Program-made: the position numbers and the translations under genes | Assembly: GCA_050633905.1 (NCBI GenBank) | Contig: JBOEHJ010000023.1 | Span: forward strand, 62,001-126,000 | DNA length: 64,000 nt | Origin: JANQPX01 sp050633905 | GTDB lineage: Bacteria; Pseudomonadota; Alphaproteobacteria; Geminicoccales; Geminicoccaceae | Reading direction: 5' to 3' | Part shown: piece after piece, positions 33,397 through 42,322 of the stretch | How positions within the stretch are numbered: position 1 is the stretch's first letter | Layout: each line of letters opens with the position of its first letter | The notes under the pieces: model-generated | The model's input: only the letters and a program-made list of their open reading frames with translations | The model's database searches: none | What the model was told of the DNA's origin: nothing

Positions 33397-34458
33397 ATGA
33401 CCGAACTATCAATGGATTTGACCGACTACGGTTGGTCACCCCACTTTCAATCCCAACTCGACCTAACCGATCTGGAAACCACAGCGCCTGTCCGCGTCCT
33501 TGCCATTCACCGTGGGATGATCGAGGTGGCAGGACCTTCCTTTGCCGGCAAGGTCGACACCGTTCTGTTGAATGAGGCTGATGACGAAGGGCGCGCAACG
33601 GTGGGCGACTGGCTGCTGCTCGACCGGTCGACCGACCGACCGGTGCGATTGCTGGAGCGACGAAGCCTGTTCAAGCGCAAGGCCCCAGGCACGGCGCACA
33701 CGATCCAGCTGATCGCCGCCAACGTCGACACACTCCTGATCGTTTCTTCCTGCAATCAGGATTTCAACCAGGCACGGCTGGAACGTTATCTGGCACTGGC
33801 GCGAGAAGCCGAGGTGCAGCCGATTGTCGTTCTGACCAAGGCCGACCTTGTCGGCGATCCGAGTATCTATGTGGCCAAAGCCGCGAAGCTCCTGCCGGGA
33901 CTCTTGGTTGAATGTCTCGATGCGCGATCGGTGACCGATGTCGCGGTCCTTAAGCCTTGGTGTGAGCACGGCCAGACGGTGGCGCTGCTCGGCTCATCCG
34001 GCGTCGGCAAATCAACTCTCACCAACGCTCTGATCGGTGACGAGATCCAAGTCACAAAAAACATCAGGGAGGATGACGACAAGGGGCGGCATACCACCAC
34101 CGGACGTTCGCTGCATCGCCTGCCGAGCGGTGGCTGGCTGTTGGATACGCCGGGGATGCGCGAGCTCCAGCTAACCGACGCTGAAAGCGGTTTGGAGGAC
34201 GTGTTTGCCGATATCGTCGAACTCGCGGCAGGCTGCCGCTTTGCCGATTGTGCTCACCAAGGAGAGCCCGGTTGTGCTGTCTTCGCCGCCATTGAATGCG
34301 GGGATCTCGATCCGGACCGGCTGAAACGCTTTCGCAAGCTGATTGCCGAGAACGCCAAGAACCAGGCGAGCATCGCTGAGCGCCGATCGAGCGATCGTGC
34401 CTTCGGCAAGATGGTCAAGGGTGCCATGAAAGAGAAACAGGGACGACAACGGCGCTGA
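33397..34458 (+). CDS. rsgA: Ribosome small-subunit-dependent GTPase A
   Basis: The 353-residue GTPase assists late maturation of the 30S subunit in the cytoplasm. It has the circularly permuted order typical of RsgA: an N-terminal OB fold (residues about 30-100), then the G4 motif TKAD, then the P-loop GSSGVGKST near 199-207. The switch GRHTTT and G3 DTPGMRE come next. The zinc-binding CRFADCAHQGEPGC (residues about 280-293) and a basic tail close the protein. All catalytic motifs are intact. The first gene of a run with a cupin and DUF2277, it is constitutive housekeeping. Confidence 0.95.
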   Translation: MTELSMDLTDYGWSPHFQSQLDLTDLETTAPVRVLAIHRGMIEVAGPSFAGKVDTVLLNEADDEGRATVGDWLLLDRSTDRPVRLLERRSLFKRKAPGTAHTIQLIAANVDTLLIVSSCNQDFNQARLERYLALAREAEVQPIVVLTKADLVGDPSIYVAKAAKLLPGLLVECLDARSVTDVAVLKPWCEHGQTVALLGSSGVGKSTLTNALIGDEIQVTKNIREDDDKGRHTTTGRSLHRLPSGGWLLDTPGMRELQLTDAESGLEDVFADIVELAAGCRFADCAHQGEPGCAVFAAIECGDLDPDRLKRFRKLIAENAKNQASIAERRSSDRAFGKMVKGAMKEKQGRQRR

Positions 34459-34526
34459 GGCGGAACCCGCAATAGCGTCCAACGCCTTGGCCTCCTAAGA
34501 TGGTCCAACTGATGAAAGGCATAGCC

Positions 34527-35078
34527 ATGCCCACGAACGAGGACGTCACCGACATGACCAATCAGCCGGCGGTCAAGGCTCATCTGTTCGATGCCGTCGA
34601 GGAAATCCCCAACAACCCGGTGTTGCCGTTGCTCATCTATGAAGCGGTGCTCGATCTTGATGACCCCGACGCTGCAGGCCGTTGCATCGAGCGCTTCGCT
34701 ACACATGGCTGGCATGGTGCCTGGCGCAACGGGGTTTTTCCATTTCCACACTATCATAGCAACGTCCACGAGGTGCTTGGCATCTGCGAGGGCCAGGCAA
34801 CGTTGCGGCTTGGTGGTTCCAGCGGTCTGGTGATGACCGTCAAAGCCGGGGATGCCTTGGTGCTGCCTGCAGGCACCGGACACCAGAACCTCGGATCCAG
34901 TTCCGATTTTCTCGTTGTCGGCGCTTATCCCGACGGGATGGACTGGGATCTTTGTCACGGACAGCCAGAAGATCGTCAAACGGCAATCCACCAAATTGAC
35001 GCCGTGCCCCTTCCGGATGGCGATCCCTTATTTGGGCGTGATGGCCCGCTCACACGTTTTTGGAATTGCGCGGGCTGA
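34527..35078 (+). CDS. YjlB-like cupin protein
   Basis: The protein has 183 residues from the ATG at 34527, which has GAAAGG upstream. Starts at 34500 and 34554 are also possible. The YjlB group shows AHLFDAVEEIPNNPVLPLLIY at the N-terminus, then NGVFPFPHYHSNVHEVLGICEG (metal-binding His, His) and GDALVLPAGTGHQNLGSS. These proteins fold as one cupin barrel of unknown function. It lies between rsgA and DUF2277 without a clear operon link. Confidence 0.8.
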   Translation: MPTNEDVTDMTNQPAVKAHLFDAVEEIPNNPVLPLLIYEAVLDLDDPDAAGRCIERFATHGWHGAWRNGVFPFPHYHSNVHEVLGICEGQATLRLGGSSGLVMTVKAGDALVLPAGTGHQNLGSSSDFLVVGAYPDGMDWDLCHGQPEDRQTAIHQIDAVPLPDGDPLFGRDGPLTRFWNCAG

Positions 35079-35144
35079 GCTAAGTGATGTCAATGCCGAG
35101 GCAGAACACCCCTCCTATCAACCCACCTCGCAACGAGGCCGCGC

Positions 35145-35420
35145 ATGTGCCGGAATATCAAGACGCTCTATAACTTTGACCCGCCCGCAACGGCGGACGA
35201 TGTCCGCGCTGCTTCGCTGCAATTCGTCAGGAAGCTGAGCGGCTTCAATCGGCCATCCAAGGTCAACGAACAGGCTTTCGGTGAGGCTGTGGATCAGGTG
35301 GCGCGCGCGGCTGAGCAGCTGCTTTTGTCACTTGTCACCAATGCACCCCCCCGCAATCGTGAGATCGAAAAGCAAAAGGCCCGGGCGCGCTCAGCAAACC
35401 GCTTTGCGGACCGACGATAA
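35145..35420 (+). CDS. DUF2277 family protein
   Basis: The 91-residue protein matches the DUF2277 pattern along its whole length: MCRNIKTLYNFDPPATADDV at the start, RAASLQFVRKLSGFNRPSK next, and SLVTNAPPRNREIEKQKARA at the end. Its cysteine at residue 2 is part of the family signature. Function unknown. It has no partner gene in an obvious operon, being 66 bp from the cupin stop. Confidence 0.88.
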   Translation: MCRNIKTLYNFDPPATADDVRAASLQFVRKLSGFNRPSKVNEQAFGEAVDQVARAAEQLLLSLVTNAPPRNREIEKQKARARSANRFADRR

Positions 35421-35559
35421 GGGCAGCGACGGCATCATCTGACCGTTAGGAGATGGCTCGAATTGCTGTGGCTTGTCAACGCGCCTCGTTTCATGTGAAG
35501 CTCAAAATCAGGAAATAGCGAAGGCATAACAAAATGCCTGAACTTTCAGGAGGCTCAAC

Positions 35560-36555
35560 ATGGTCCGCCATCATATGCTAACTGCAGCCGCAGCGCTGCT
35601 GTTCTCAACGTCGCTCGTATCCGCCCAAGACATTACCCTCAAAGCGTCCCATCAGTGGCCCGGTGGCAAAGGCGATGTACGCGACGAGATGGTGCAAATC
35701 ATCGCTAAAGAAGTCAGTGCTGCCAATGTCGGGATAGATGTCAGAGTTTATCCGGGTAAGTCGCTCTTTAAACCGCGCGAGCAGTGGGATGCGATGGTCA
35801 AAGGCCAGCTCGACATCTCGGCGTTTCCACTCGACTACGCCTCAGGCAAGCACCCGCAATTCAGCTCGACCCTGATGCCAGGGTTGGTGAAGAACCACGA
35901 CCACGCCAAGCGCCTGAACGACAGCCCATTCATGGACGACATCAAAGCGATCATAGATGAAGCTGGCATCGTCGTGCTCTCAGACGCCTGGCTGGCCGGC
36001 GGTTTCGCCTCCAGCAAGGCCTGCATCCTCGACCCCGCCGACGCTGACGGCCAGGTGCTGCGCGCGGCAGGCCCCGCTTTTGAGCAGATGCTGGTGGGGG
36101 CAGGCGCTTCGATCAACTCCATGCCGTCCTCTGAAATCTACACTGCCCTACAAACAGGCGTACTGGACGGTGCCAATACCAGCTCTGGTAGTTTCGTCAG
36201 CTACCGCATCTATGAGCAGGTCCAATGTCTGACCGAACCCGGCGACTTCGCGCTTTGGTTCATGTATGAGCCGATCCTCATGTCCAAGCAGTCCTGGGAA
36301 AAGCTAACGCCCGAACAGCAGGACGCCTTGATGGCGGCTGGGCAAAAAGCGGAAGACTTCTTCTTTGATGCCGCGAAGGACCTCGATGGCAAACTGGTCG
36401 AAGCCTATGAAAAAGCCGGCGTCGAGGTCGTCTCGATGAGTGCTGAACAACACGCCGCCTGGCTCGAAATTGCCAAGGAAACATCCTACAAGAGCTTCGA
36501 TGAAAACGTAGAAGGCGGCGCTGCCCTCATCGAAAAAGCCCTCGCCGTCGACTGA
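35560..36555 (+). CDS. TRAP transporter substrate-binding protein (DctP family)
   Basis: The 331-residue periplasmic protein has a signal peptide (MLTAAAALLFSTSLVSAQ). DctP features include IAKEVSAANVGIDVRVYPGKSLFKPREQW, the ALQTGVLDGANTSSGSFVSY region that contacts the ligand, and a C-terminal helical part. AGGAGG precedes the start. It is the first gene of a DctP-DctQ-DctM set. Ligand specificity is not evident. Organic acids are typical for the family. Confidence 0.92.
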   Translation: MVRHHMLTAAAALLFSTSLVSAQDITLKASHQWPGGKGDVRDEMVQIIAKEVSAANVGIDVRVYPGKSLFKPREQWDAMVKGQLDISAFPLDYASGKHPQFSSTLMPGLVKNHDHAKRLNDSPFMDDIKAIIDEAGIVVLSDAWLAGGFASSKACILDPADADGQVLRAAGPAFEQMLVGAGASINSMPSSEIYTALQTGVLDGANTSSGSFVSYRIYEQVQCLTEPGDFALWFMYEPILMSKQSWEKLTPEQQDALMAAGQKAEDFFFDAAKDLDGKLVEAYEKAGVEVVSMSAEQHAAWLEIAKETSYKSFDENVEGGAALIEKALAVD

Positions 36556-36596
36556 CATCCCTGCCAGGGTCGGGGGGACTTGCCTGAACTTGCGAT

Positions 36597-36634
36597 GAAG
36601 ATTCGAGTCGACCGTTTGGAAGGCTCGAATCTTC
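36597..36634 (+). terminator. Hairpin between the TRAP binding-protein and small-permease genes
   Basis: GAAGATTCGAG at 36597-36607 and CTCGAATCTTC at 36624-36634 form a perfect 11-bp stem with a 16-nt loop. It lies 42 bp past the binding-protein stop and 28 bp before the next start. No T-run follows. Such stems commonly stabilise or partly terminate the message, so that the binding protein is made in excess over the permeases. Confidence 0.6.
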
Positions 36635-36662
36635 GCTGCGGTTCAATCTAGGGCGCTTGCGT

Positions 36663-37241
36663 ATGATTTCATTTGTTCGCTTAGTTCGCAGGCTCTCGAC
36701 ATTGGGCGGGATCGTTGCGGTCGGTCTGTTGCTGGTGGCGCTGGCTACCGTCTGCCACCTGGTGTTCATGCGCTACGTGCTGGGCGCCTCCGCCATCTGG
36801 CAGCATGAGACCGTCAGCTTCTCGTTGATCGGGGCGACCTTCATCGGCGCACCCTACGTCCTGATGACCAAAGGTCATGTCAACGTCGACCTGCTCGATC
36901 ACTACGCCAACGATCGTATGCGCCGTCTCTTGTCCATAGCCGCGTCCCTCGTGACCATCGCGTTCTGCGGCCTGATCGCCTGGCTCAGCTACGGCTGGTG
37001 GTGGGAAGCCTGGGCAGGCGACTGGCACAACGAAACAGTCTGGGCCCCACCGCTTTGGATCCCCTACGCCGCCATGCCCATCGGCATGACCCTCCTAACC
37101 CTCCAAGCCCTCACCGAGTTGCTGTCAGCAATAGGATTGATCAAGGAACCTGCTGATAACTTGAACGAATCAACTCAAATAGGCACCGACGCCGACCAGC
37201 AAGAACAAGGTCCAGTCAAGCCATCGGGGGCTCCCCGATGA
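36663..37241 (+). CDS. TRAP transporter small permease (DctQ family)
   Basis: The protein has 192 residues from the ATG at 36663. A TTG two codons earlier is an alternative. It has four hydrophobic helices (residues about 18-38, 50-70, 88-108, 132-152), typical of the small TRAP subunit. QHETVSFSLIGATFIGAPYV is family-typical. A polar, proline-rich C-terminus follows. The stop overlaps the large-permease start (ATGA), so translation is coupled. Confidence 0.85.
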   Translation: MISFVRLVRRLSTLGGIVAVGLLLVALATVCHLVFMRYVLGASAIWQHETVSFSLIGATFIGAPYVLMTKGHVNVDLLDHYANDRMRRLLSIAASLVTIAFCGLIAWLSYGWWWEAWAGDWHNETVWAPPLWIPYAAMPIGMTLLTLQALTELLSAIGLIKEPADNLNESTQIGTDADQQEQGPVKPSGAPR

Positions 37242-38554
37242 GTGAGTTGGAGTTGGGGGGAGTGGTGGCAGCGGTGACGGTGGGGCTGTTGTTGCTGGGG
37301 GCGCCGGTGGCGTTTGTGCTTGGCAGTGTGGCGATTGTTTTTTTGTTGGCGATCGAGGGCACGTCGGCACTGAGCATCGTGCCGAATGTCTTTTATGGCG
37401 GGTTGGATAGCTTTGCGCTGTTGTCCATTCCGATGTTCATTGTGATGGGCGGAGCGGTGGCTTCTTCTCGCGCGGGCGCTGATCTCTACGAGGCGTTAGA
37501 CCGCTGGCTTTATCGGGTGCCAGGTGGGTTGATGGCGTCCAATATTGGCGCTTGTGCGATCTTTGCCGCCCTTTCAGGCTCATCACCCGCCACCTGTGCC
37601 GCCATTGGCAAGATGGGCATCCCGGAGATGCGCAAGCGTGGCTATGCCGATGGCCTCGCGACTGGAGCGATAGCTGCAGGCGGTACGCTTGGTATCTTGA
37701 TCCCGCCCTCGATCACCATGATCGTTTACGGCATTGCGACGGAGACCTCAATTGGTCGCCTGTTCCTGGCAGGTCTGCTGCCGGGTCTGCTGCTGACCGG
37801 GCTTTTCGTTGCCTGGGGGCTGTTGCAGGCACGGCTGGCCGGCGGTGCGGCCATGAGGCGGGATGTCAGCTTCAGCCTGCGTGAAAAGCTGGAAGTCCTG
37901 CCAAGGGTCGCTCCGTTTCTCCTGATCATTGCCGGTATCTTATTTGTTCTTTATGGCGGTGTGGCGACACCATCGGAGGCTGCCGGCATCGGTGCTGTCA
38001 TGTGCCTTGCATTGGTGATCATCATCTACCGCATGACGCGCATCAGTGATCACTGGAAGATGCTGCGCTCGTCCATGCGCGAAGCGGTCATGATCCTGAT
38101 GATCATCGCGGCCGCCGAGCTCTTCAGCTATATGATGTCGACGCTTTATATCACCCAGTCGCTGGCGCTCTGGATCGCCGATCTCGACGTCGGCCCCTGG
38201 ATCCTGATGGCCTGGATCAATCTTTTTTTACTTGTTGCTGGTTTCTTCCTGCCGCCGGTCGCCGTCATTTTGATGACAGCACCGACACTTTTGCCGATCA
38301 TCGAAGGGGCTGGCTTCGATCCGATCTGGTTTGCCGTGGTGCTGACCATCAACATGGAGATCGGCCTAATCACGCCCCCTGTCGGCCTCAATCTCTATGT
38401 CATCAATGGCATCGCGCCCGAAGTCAAACTGCCGACCATCCTTTGGGGCGCTTTGCCCTTCATGCTCTGCATGGTGCTCGCCATTATTCTGCTCTGTCTC
38501 TTCCCGGACATTGCGCTCTGGCTGCCCAACACGCTGATGGGGCCATCGTTCTAA
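37238..38554 (+). CDS. TRAP transporter large permease (DctM family)
   Basis: The 438-residue protein has about twelve membrane helices and the DctM signatures SIPMFIVMGGAVASS and GGTLGILIPPSITMIVYGI. The transport path also shows the repeated ITPPVGLNLYVINGIAP near the end. It uses an ion gradient to take up the solute captured by the binding protein. It is the third gene of the operon, followed by a minus-strand MOSC gene with no clear terminator. Confidence 0.93.
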   Translation: MSELELGGVVAAVTVGLLLLGAPVAFVLGSVAIVFLLAIEGTSALSIVPNVFYGGLDSFALLSIPMFIVMGGAVASSRAGADLYEALDRWLYRVPGGLMASNIGACAIFAALSGSSPATCAAIGKMGIPEMRKRGYADGLATGAIAAGGTLGILIPPSITMIVYGIATETSIGRLFLAGLLPGLLLTGLFVAWGLLQARLAGGAAMRRDVSFSLREKLEVLPRVAPFLLIIAGILFVLYGGVATPSEAAGIGAVMCLALVIIIYRMTRISDHWKMLRSSMREAVMILMIIAAAELFSYMMSTLYITQSLALWIADLDVGPWILMAWINLFLLVAGFFLPPVAVILMTAPTLLPIIEGAGFDPIWFAVVLTINMEIGLITPPVGLNLYVINGIAPEVKLPTILWGALPFMLCMVLAIILLCLFPDIALWLPNTLMGPSF

Positions 38555-38600
38555 AACCGACGGCGGGTTGCGCATGTTCGTAAGAGGCTTGTTGCTCGTT

Positions 38601-39464
38601 CTATGACGCTGATTGATCGGGCTTGATCGCCCAAGCCAGTCGCCGCTCAACCACTGTTATCTCATCGTCCAGGCTGATCGTGCCTTCCGTTCGGGCAATA
38701 ATGTTCCATCCAAAAAGAACACCCTTGGCTCGCTGGTCAGCGGAGAAACGGATGCTCTTGAGGGCCCTGGTCGGCTGGTTGTCGGCGCGCATCGCGCCTG
38801 TTTTCTGGTCCTGCGTTGGAACGATACAGCGAATGCAGGGTTTGACGACATCGAAGATGAGGTCACCAACCTGGATCACCGCCCAGCTGTCCTCATCCCA
38901 GGGCACAAGATTATCCACCACGAGATTGGCACGAAACCGGTCCATCGAAACGGATACGCCGCCCTGCCCTTTGATGACTTCGTTAAGCGCATGAAGGGAG
39001 GCGGTCGAGGTCAGCAGGATTGGATAGCCATCGGCGAAACTGACAGGCTTTTCAGTACCCGCCCATTTAGGATTGGCAAAGCGGCTGGCTCGGTCATCCA
39101 TGAAAACGAGCTTGACCTTGCGTTCGAAAAATTGGCTGAGCCGTTCATTGACCGCTTCATCCGCGATCGCGGCATCCACAGTCGACTTCCAAACCTTGAC
39201 CATGACACGGCTAGAGCCGGAGGGCTTGGCAATGTGGAGAGCTTCCCCGCCCGGCAAGGCCATCAGGAGGCTTGTCTCCGATAGGGCCGCCCCGAGCGTC
39301 GCCAGACGCGGCTCTTCACGCTGGGTGATGAATCTGTTGTGGTCATCTACCAACATCCAGCGCCGGTCGCCGGCAAACCCTCTTGCACGCAGTTCGGCAA
39401 CTTCGAGCGGCACGGCTTGGGTGCCTTTGATGGGGTAGATAGCTAACGCGTCGACATGCATCAT
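38601..39464 (-). CDS. MOSC-domain protein (YcbX-like, molybdenum-cofactor-linked)
   Basis: The protein has 287 residues from the ATG at 39464, which has AAGG upstream. It opens with the MOSC N-terminal beta-barrel domain (VDALAIYPIKGTQAVPLEVAE, RGFAGDRRWMLVD). The MOSC core carries the conserved cysteine in DVVKPCIRCIVPTQD. YcbX relatives are thought to use a molybdenum cofactor and reduce N-hydroxylated compounds. There is no fused ferredoxin domain. Convergent with the TRAP operon. Confidence 0.85.
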   Translation of the reverse strand: MMHVDALAIYPIKGTQAVPLEVAELRARGFAGDRRWMLVDDHNRFITQREEPRLATLGAALSETSLLMALPGGEALHIAKPSGSSRVMVKVWKSTVDAAIADEAVNERLSQFFERKVKLVFMDDRASRFANPKWAGTEKPVSFADGYPILLTSTASLHALNEVIKGQGGVSVSMDRFRANLVVDNLVPWDEDSWAVIQVGDLIFDVVKPCIRCIVPTQDQKTGAMRADNQPTRALKSIRFSADQRAKGVLFGWNIIARTEGTISLDDEITVVERRLAWAIKPDQSAS

Positions 39465-39552
39465 CCGGAACCTTTGTGATCGTCCCGGCATCATGCCTTT
39501 CATCGGTTGAAGAAGGTAGGCATTGGGATCAGGTTTAGGCGTTAAATAACGT

Positions 39553-39577
39553 TGTATCGCCTCTCGGAGGCGTTACA
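39553..39577 (+). promoter_or_regulatory. Hairpin/dyad in the MOSC-SDR intergenic region
   Basis: TGTA-T-CGCCTC pairs with GAGGCG-T-TACA around a TCG loop, giving ten pairs with one mismatch. It lies between the MOSC start (39464) and the SDR-like gene (39731), so it may be an operator or an RNA hairpin. No T-run is present. Its role is unknown. Confidence 0.4.
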
Positions 39578-39730
39578 TAGGCAGCGCTGCACAAACCTCC
39601 TGCGAAAATGCTGTGGACCAGCTACCCGACGCCTCAGATCAAACAGAAGCCTTGAGAATCCTGCAACATCTGTGTCTAAAGGAACCAAGGAAGCTTGCAG
39701 GAAACCGTAAAGATAAAAGGGGCGTGAGAG

Positions 39731-40435
39731 ATGGACGTAAAGGGCAAGAAAGCTGTTGTTTTCGGGGGCACATCTGGAATTGGCTTGGCCGCCACCAAGC
39801 AACTGGCTGCTTTGGGCGCCGAGGTGATCGCAATCAGCCGCAATCCTGATCGGGTAGGCGAGGTGCCGGCTGGGGTCACGCTCAAGAAATGCGACGTCCG
39901 CGATCGCGATGCCTTGGCAGCCTTGTTTAAAGAATGCGCGCCATTTGACATCCTGGTCAGTGCGGCAACCGGCGGCGACCGCGCTGTCGGGCCGTTTCTG
40001 AAGATGGATATGGATGGCTATATGGCCTCGTTCGACAAGCTTTGGGGCTATGCGAATGTGGTGCGTTTTGGCACTGAGCATCTGAGCGAGGACGGGTCGA
40101 TCGTGCTCGTCAGTGGTGCACCCGCCCGAAAGACCAAGCCCGGCCAGGTCGCGATTGGCTCAGTCGGCGGTGCGGTTGAGGCCTTCGTGCGCGCCGTCGC
40201 CCCTGAGATCGCGCCGCGTCGATTAAATGTGGTCTCACCCGGCCAGATCGATACGCCAATGGTGGCGCTCAAGGGCGAGGAGCGTGAGGCATTCTATAAG
40301 AAGATGACGGCCAATCACATCATTCCGCGCGGCGGCACGGCCGACGAGGTCGCCCAGGCGATCATCTTCATGATCCAGAATGATTTTGTGACGGGGACAA
40401 CGATCGACGTGGATGGTGGCTGGCTCTTATCCTAA
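39731..40435 (+). CDS. Short-chain dehydrogenase-like protein without the catalytic Tyr/Lys
   Basis: The 234-residue Rossmann protein has an intact nucleotide-binding motif GGTSGIG (residues 12-18) and the SDR C-terminal VTGTTIDVDGGWLL. The region that should hold YxxxK reads GQVAIGSVGGAVEAF. Tyr and Lys are replaced (Ile and Gly in my alignment), so a normal SDR reaction is unlikely. LVSAATGG replaces the usual NNAG. GCGTGAGAG precedes the ATG. It may bind a nucleotide or act non-catalytically, or belong to an atypical SDR branch. Confidence 0.8.
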   Translation: MDVKGKKAVVFGGTSGIGLAATKQLAALGAEVIAISRNPDRVGEVPAGVTLKKCDVRDRDALAALFKECAPFDILVSAATGGDRAVGPFLKMDMDGYMASFDKLWGYANVVRFGTEHLSEDGSIVLVSGAPARKTKPGQVAIGSVGGAVEAFVRAVAPEIAPRRLNVVSPGQIDTPMVALKGEEREAFYKKMTANHIIPRGGTADEVAQAIIFMIQNDFVTGTTIDVDGGWLLS

Positions 40436-40545
40436 GGAAATGTCCACATCAGTTGGTTGCCCACCGTCATCGTCGAAATACGAGGGTATGCGACCAAGTA
40501 AGCTAGCCGGGAAATGGGCTGTTCTGTTGAAGACACACGACTAGC
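40436..40545 (+). repeat. Dispersed intergenic repeat, copy 4
   Basis: It starts directly after the SDR stop. The left block is GGAAATGTCCACATCAGTTGG and the right block GGGTATGCGACCAAGT. The tail TGAAGACACACGAC begins at 40528, at the same distance from the left block (about 90 bp) as in copy 1. This spacing agreement is the best evidence that the element is longer than its two conserved blocks. Confidence 0.7.
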
Positions 40546-40582
40546 CCACAAGCAGCCCACCTTGGTTCGGCGACATGATGTT

Positions 40583-40614
40583 GGGGGTGGGTCAGGTCGA
40601 CCTGACCCACCCCC
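40583..40614. repeat. Perfect 32-bp palindrome beside the aldolase stop
   Basis: Each arm is 16 bp with no spacer, GGGGGTGGGTCAGGTC and its exact complement GACCTGACCCACCCCC. It lies four bases after the last gene of the leftward iol operon. It should fold into a very stable stem in RNA from either strand. There is no T-run in the leftward direction, so it is not a standard terminator. It could stop RNA polymerase with help or be a recombination or protein-binding site. Confidence 0.6.
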
Positions 40615-40617
40615 CCC

Positions 40618-41463
40618 TTAGTCTGGCGCTTGTCCAGATGCGCCGAGTCCTTGCAGGACAGCCCGCGTCGCAGCCTCGATATCAGGTTCCGTCGACGATA
40701 ATATCGCCAGACGATCGAACAGCTCAGGGTCGCCCGCCAGCGTTCTGCGGATGCTCCGGCCGAAGGTCTGGCGAAGTTCTGTGCCGATGTTGAACTTACA
40801 AATCGCTGAACTCGCTGCGAGATGTCGCCGTTGTTCGATCGATACGCCGGAACCGCCATGGATGACAAGGGGGACTTCGGTCTTGGCCTGAATTGCTGAA
40901 AGGCGCTGCTCGTCAAGGTTCGTTCCGTTGTCCATTTGCAGATGCACATTGCCGATCGAGATCGCCATGGCATCAACGCCGGTCTCTTGGGCGAAACGAG
41001 CGGCCTCGTTAGGATCGGTGCCGGCGGATTGGTCGCCATCGGCATAGCCGACAAAGCCGATCTCACCTTCTGCGGAACTACCGGCCTTATGGGCAAGAGC
41101 GGTCATCTCAGCGGTTTTTTCGATATTCTCTTCAAGTGGCAATCGAGAGCCATCAAACATCACCGATGTAAAGCCACAATCGATCGCTTGCCGGCACTCG
41201 TCCAAGGTGTAGCCGTGATCTAGATGCATCACAATCGGGACGGATGCCGCGTCGGCCAGATACCCGAACATTGAGGCTAGGACGGGGAGCGGTGTGTGCT
41301 TCCGGCATCCCGGCCCCGCCTGCAAGATGACAGGCGCACATTCGGCCTCAGCGGCGGTGACATAGGCGCGAGAATCTTCCCAGCCGAGGCAGACTAGCCC
41401 TGGCACGGCATAACCCTCAGCGAGAGCAGGCCGAAGGACATCAGCCAGCGCGGCTCGAGTCAT
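40618..41463 (-). CDS. Class II fructose-bisphosphate-type aldolase (IolJ-like)
   Basis: The 281-residue (beta/alpha)8 aldolase is zinc dependent. The metal-ligand motif HLDHGYTLDE follows PIVMHLDHG. GSSAEGEIGFVGYADG and PLVIHGGSGVS are the other family-typical blocks. Because it is the last gene of iolD-iolC-iolB-aldolase, with four-base overlap to iolB (start 41463, iolB stop 41460), it probably cleaves 2-deoxy-5-keto-gluconate 6-phosphate. It lacks features that would distinguish it from other class II aldolases. Confidence 0.85.
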   Translation of the reverse strand: MTRAALADVLRPALAEGYAVPGLVCLGWEDSRAYVTAAEAECAPVILQAGPGCRKHTPLPVLASMFGYLADAASVPIVMHLDHGYTLDECRQAIDCGFTSVMFDGSRLPLEENIEKTAEMTALAHKAGSSAEGEIGFVGYADGDQSAGTDPNEAARFAQETGVDAMAISIGNVHLQMDNGTNLDEQRLSAIQAKTEVPLVIHGGSGVSIEQRRHLAASSAICKFNIGTELRQTFGRSIRRTLAGDPELFDRLAILSSTEPDIEAATRAVLQGLGASGQAPD

Positions 41464-42302
41464 TTGAATTTGGCGATCATGTCCTTGATGCCTGGGATGG
41501 TCTCGATCTGATAGGCATGGCTCGGCTGGAAGAACTGCACCAGCGAGCGTTGGGAGAGGCCGCCTAGGATGGTGAAATAGTACATTTCATAACCCGGCAG
41601 CGCGCAGCAGGGATGATAGCCGTTATCGAGGCAGATCGTGGAGCCATCGACGATGTGATAGGCATCGCCGGGCTCGCCATCCGCCCGCTGCAGCATCTGC
41701 ACGCCGGAGCCGTGGTTGGGCCGAAAACGGAAATTATAGGTCTCGTCATGGCGGGTTTCATCGGGCAAGCGATCGGTATCATGCTTGTGGCTGGGAAAGC
41801 CGGACCAGCCGCCGGCACCAACAGTGAAGAGCTCGGATACCAGAAGGCGGCCGACTTTGTCCGCCTGCTTTTGACCCAGAATATGCTTGATTTTTCGGTG
41901 GGTTTTGGTGTCATCCGAGCCGTATTGAACAAGATCAAGCGCGTTTGAGCGCACGTCAAAGGGCTCCAGGACTTTGTCGTATTTGGCGCCGGCGACGAAC
42001 GTCTCGGTTTCATCGGAGACAGCCACGATCTCGACCGTGGCGCCTGAAGGCGCATAAACGCCCTCCGGCTCGCCATCCCAGACATCGACACCACGTCCGC
42101 CAAGCTTCTTGAAGCTAACACCTTCGATGTTCACATCAACACTGCCGGTCGCCGGCACGACGCAGGTTTCATAACCTGGCACCTGATAGGTGAAAGCTTC
42201 ACCCTGCTTCAGCTTTACAATGTTGAAGTAATTCAACGGGACCGTTGCGTCACCAACGTCGACGATCGGCTTGTTCTGGTTGTCGTAAGGGGCGATATGC
42301 AA
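41460..42302 (-). CDS. iolB: 5-deoxy-glucuronate isomerase
   Basis: The 280-residue double-barrel cupin-like protein matches IolB, which isomerises 5-deoxy-D-glucuronate to 2-deoxy-5-keto-gluconate. Landmarks are GGWSGFPSHKHDTDRLPDE carrying metal ligands, and ICLDNGYHPCCALPGYEMYY near the end. The protein starts 20 bases after the iolC stop and overlaps the aldolase gene by four bases. IolB performs the step between IolD and IolC, which fits the operon. Confidence 0.93.
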   Translation of the reverse strand: MHIAPYDNQNKPIVDVGDATVPLNYFNIVKLKQGEAFTYQVPGYETCVVPATGSVDVNIEGVSFKKLGGRGVDVWDGEPEGVYAPSGATVEIVAVSDETETFVAGAKYDKVLEPFDVRSNALDLVQYGSDDTKTHRKIKHILGQKQADKVGRLLVSELFTVGAGGWSGFPSHKHDTDRLPDETRHDETYNFRFRPNHGSGVQMLQRADGEPGDAYHIVDGSTICLDNGYHPCCALPGYEMYYFTILGGLSQRSLVQFFQPSHAYQIETIPGIKDMIAKFK

Positions 42303-42322
42303 GAGAGAACTCCTCGGATTGG

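Noticed and set aside
40583..40617. Reading the 32-bp palindrome as a rho-independent terminator of the iol operon
   Set aside because: No T-run follows in the leftward direction. It is reported only as a palindrome.
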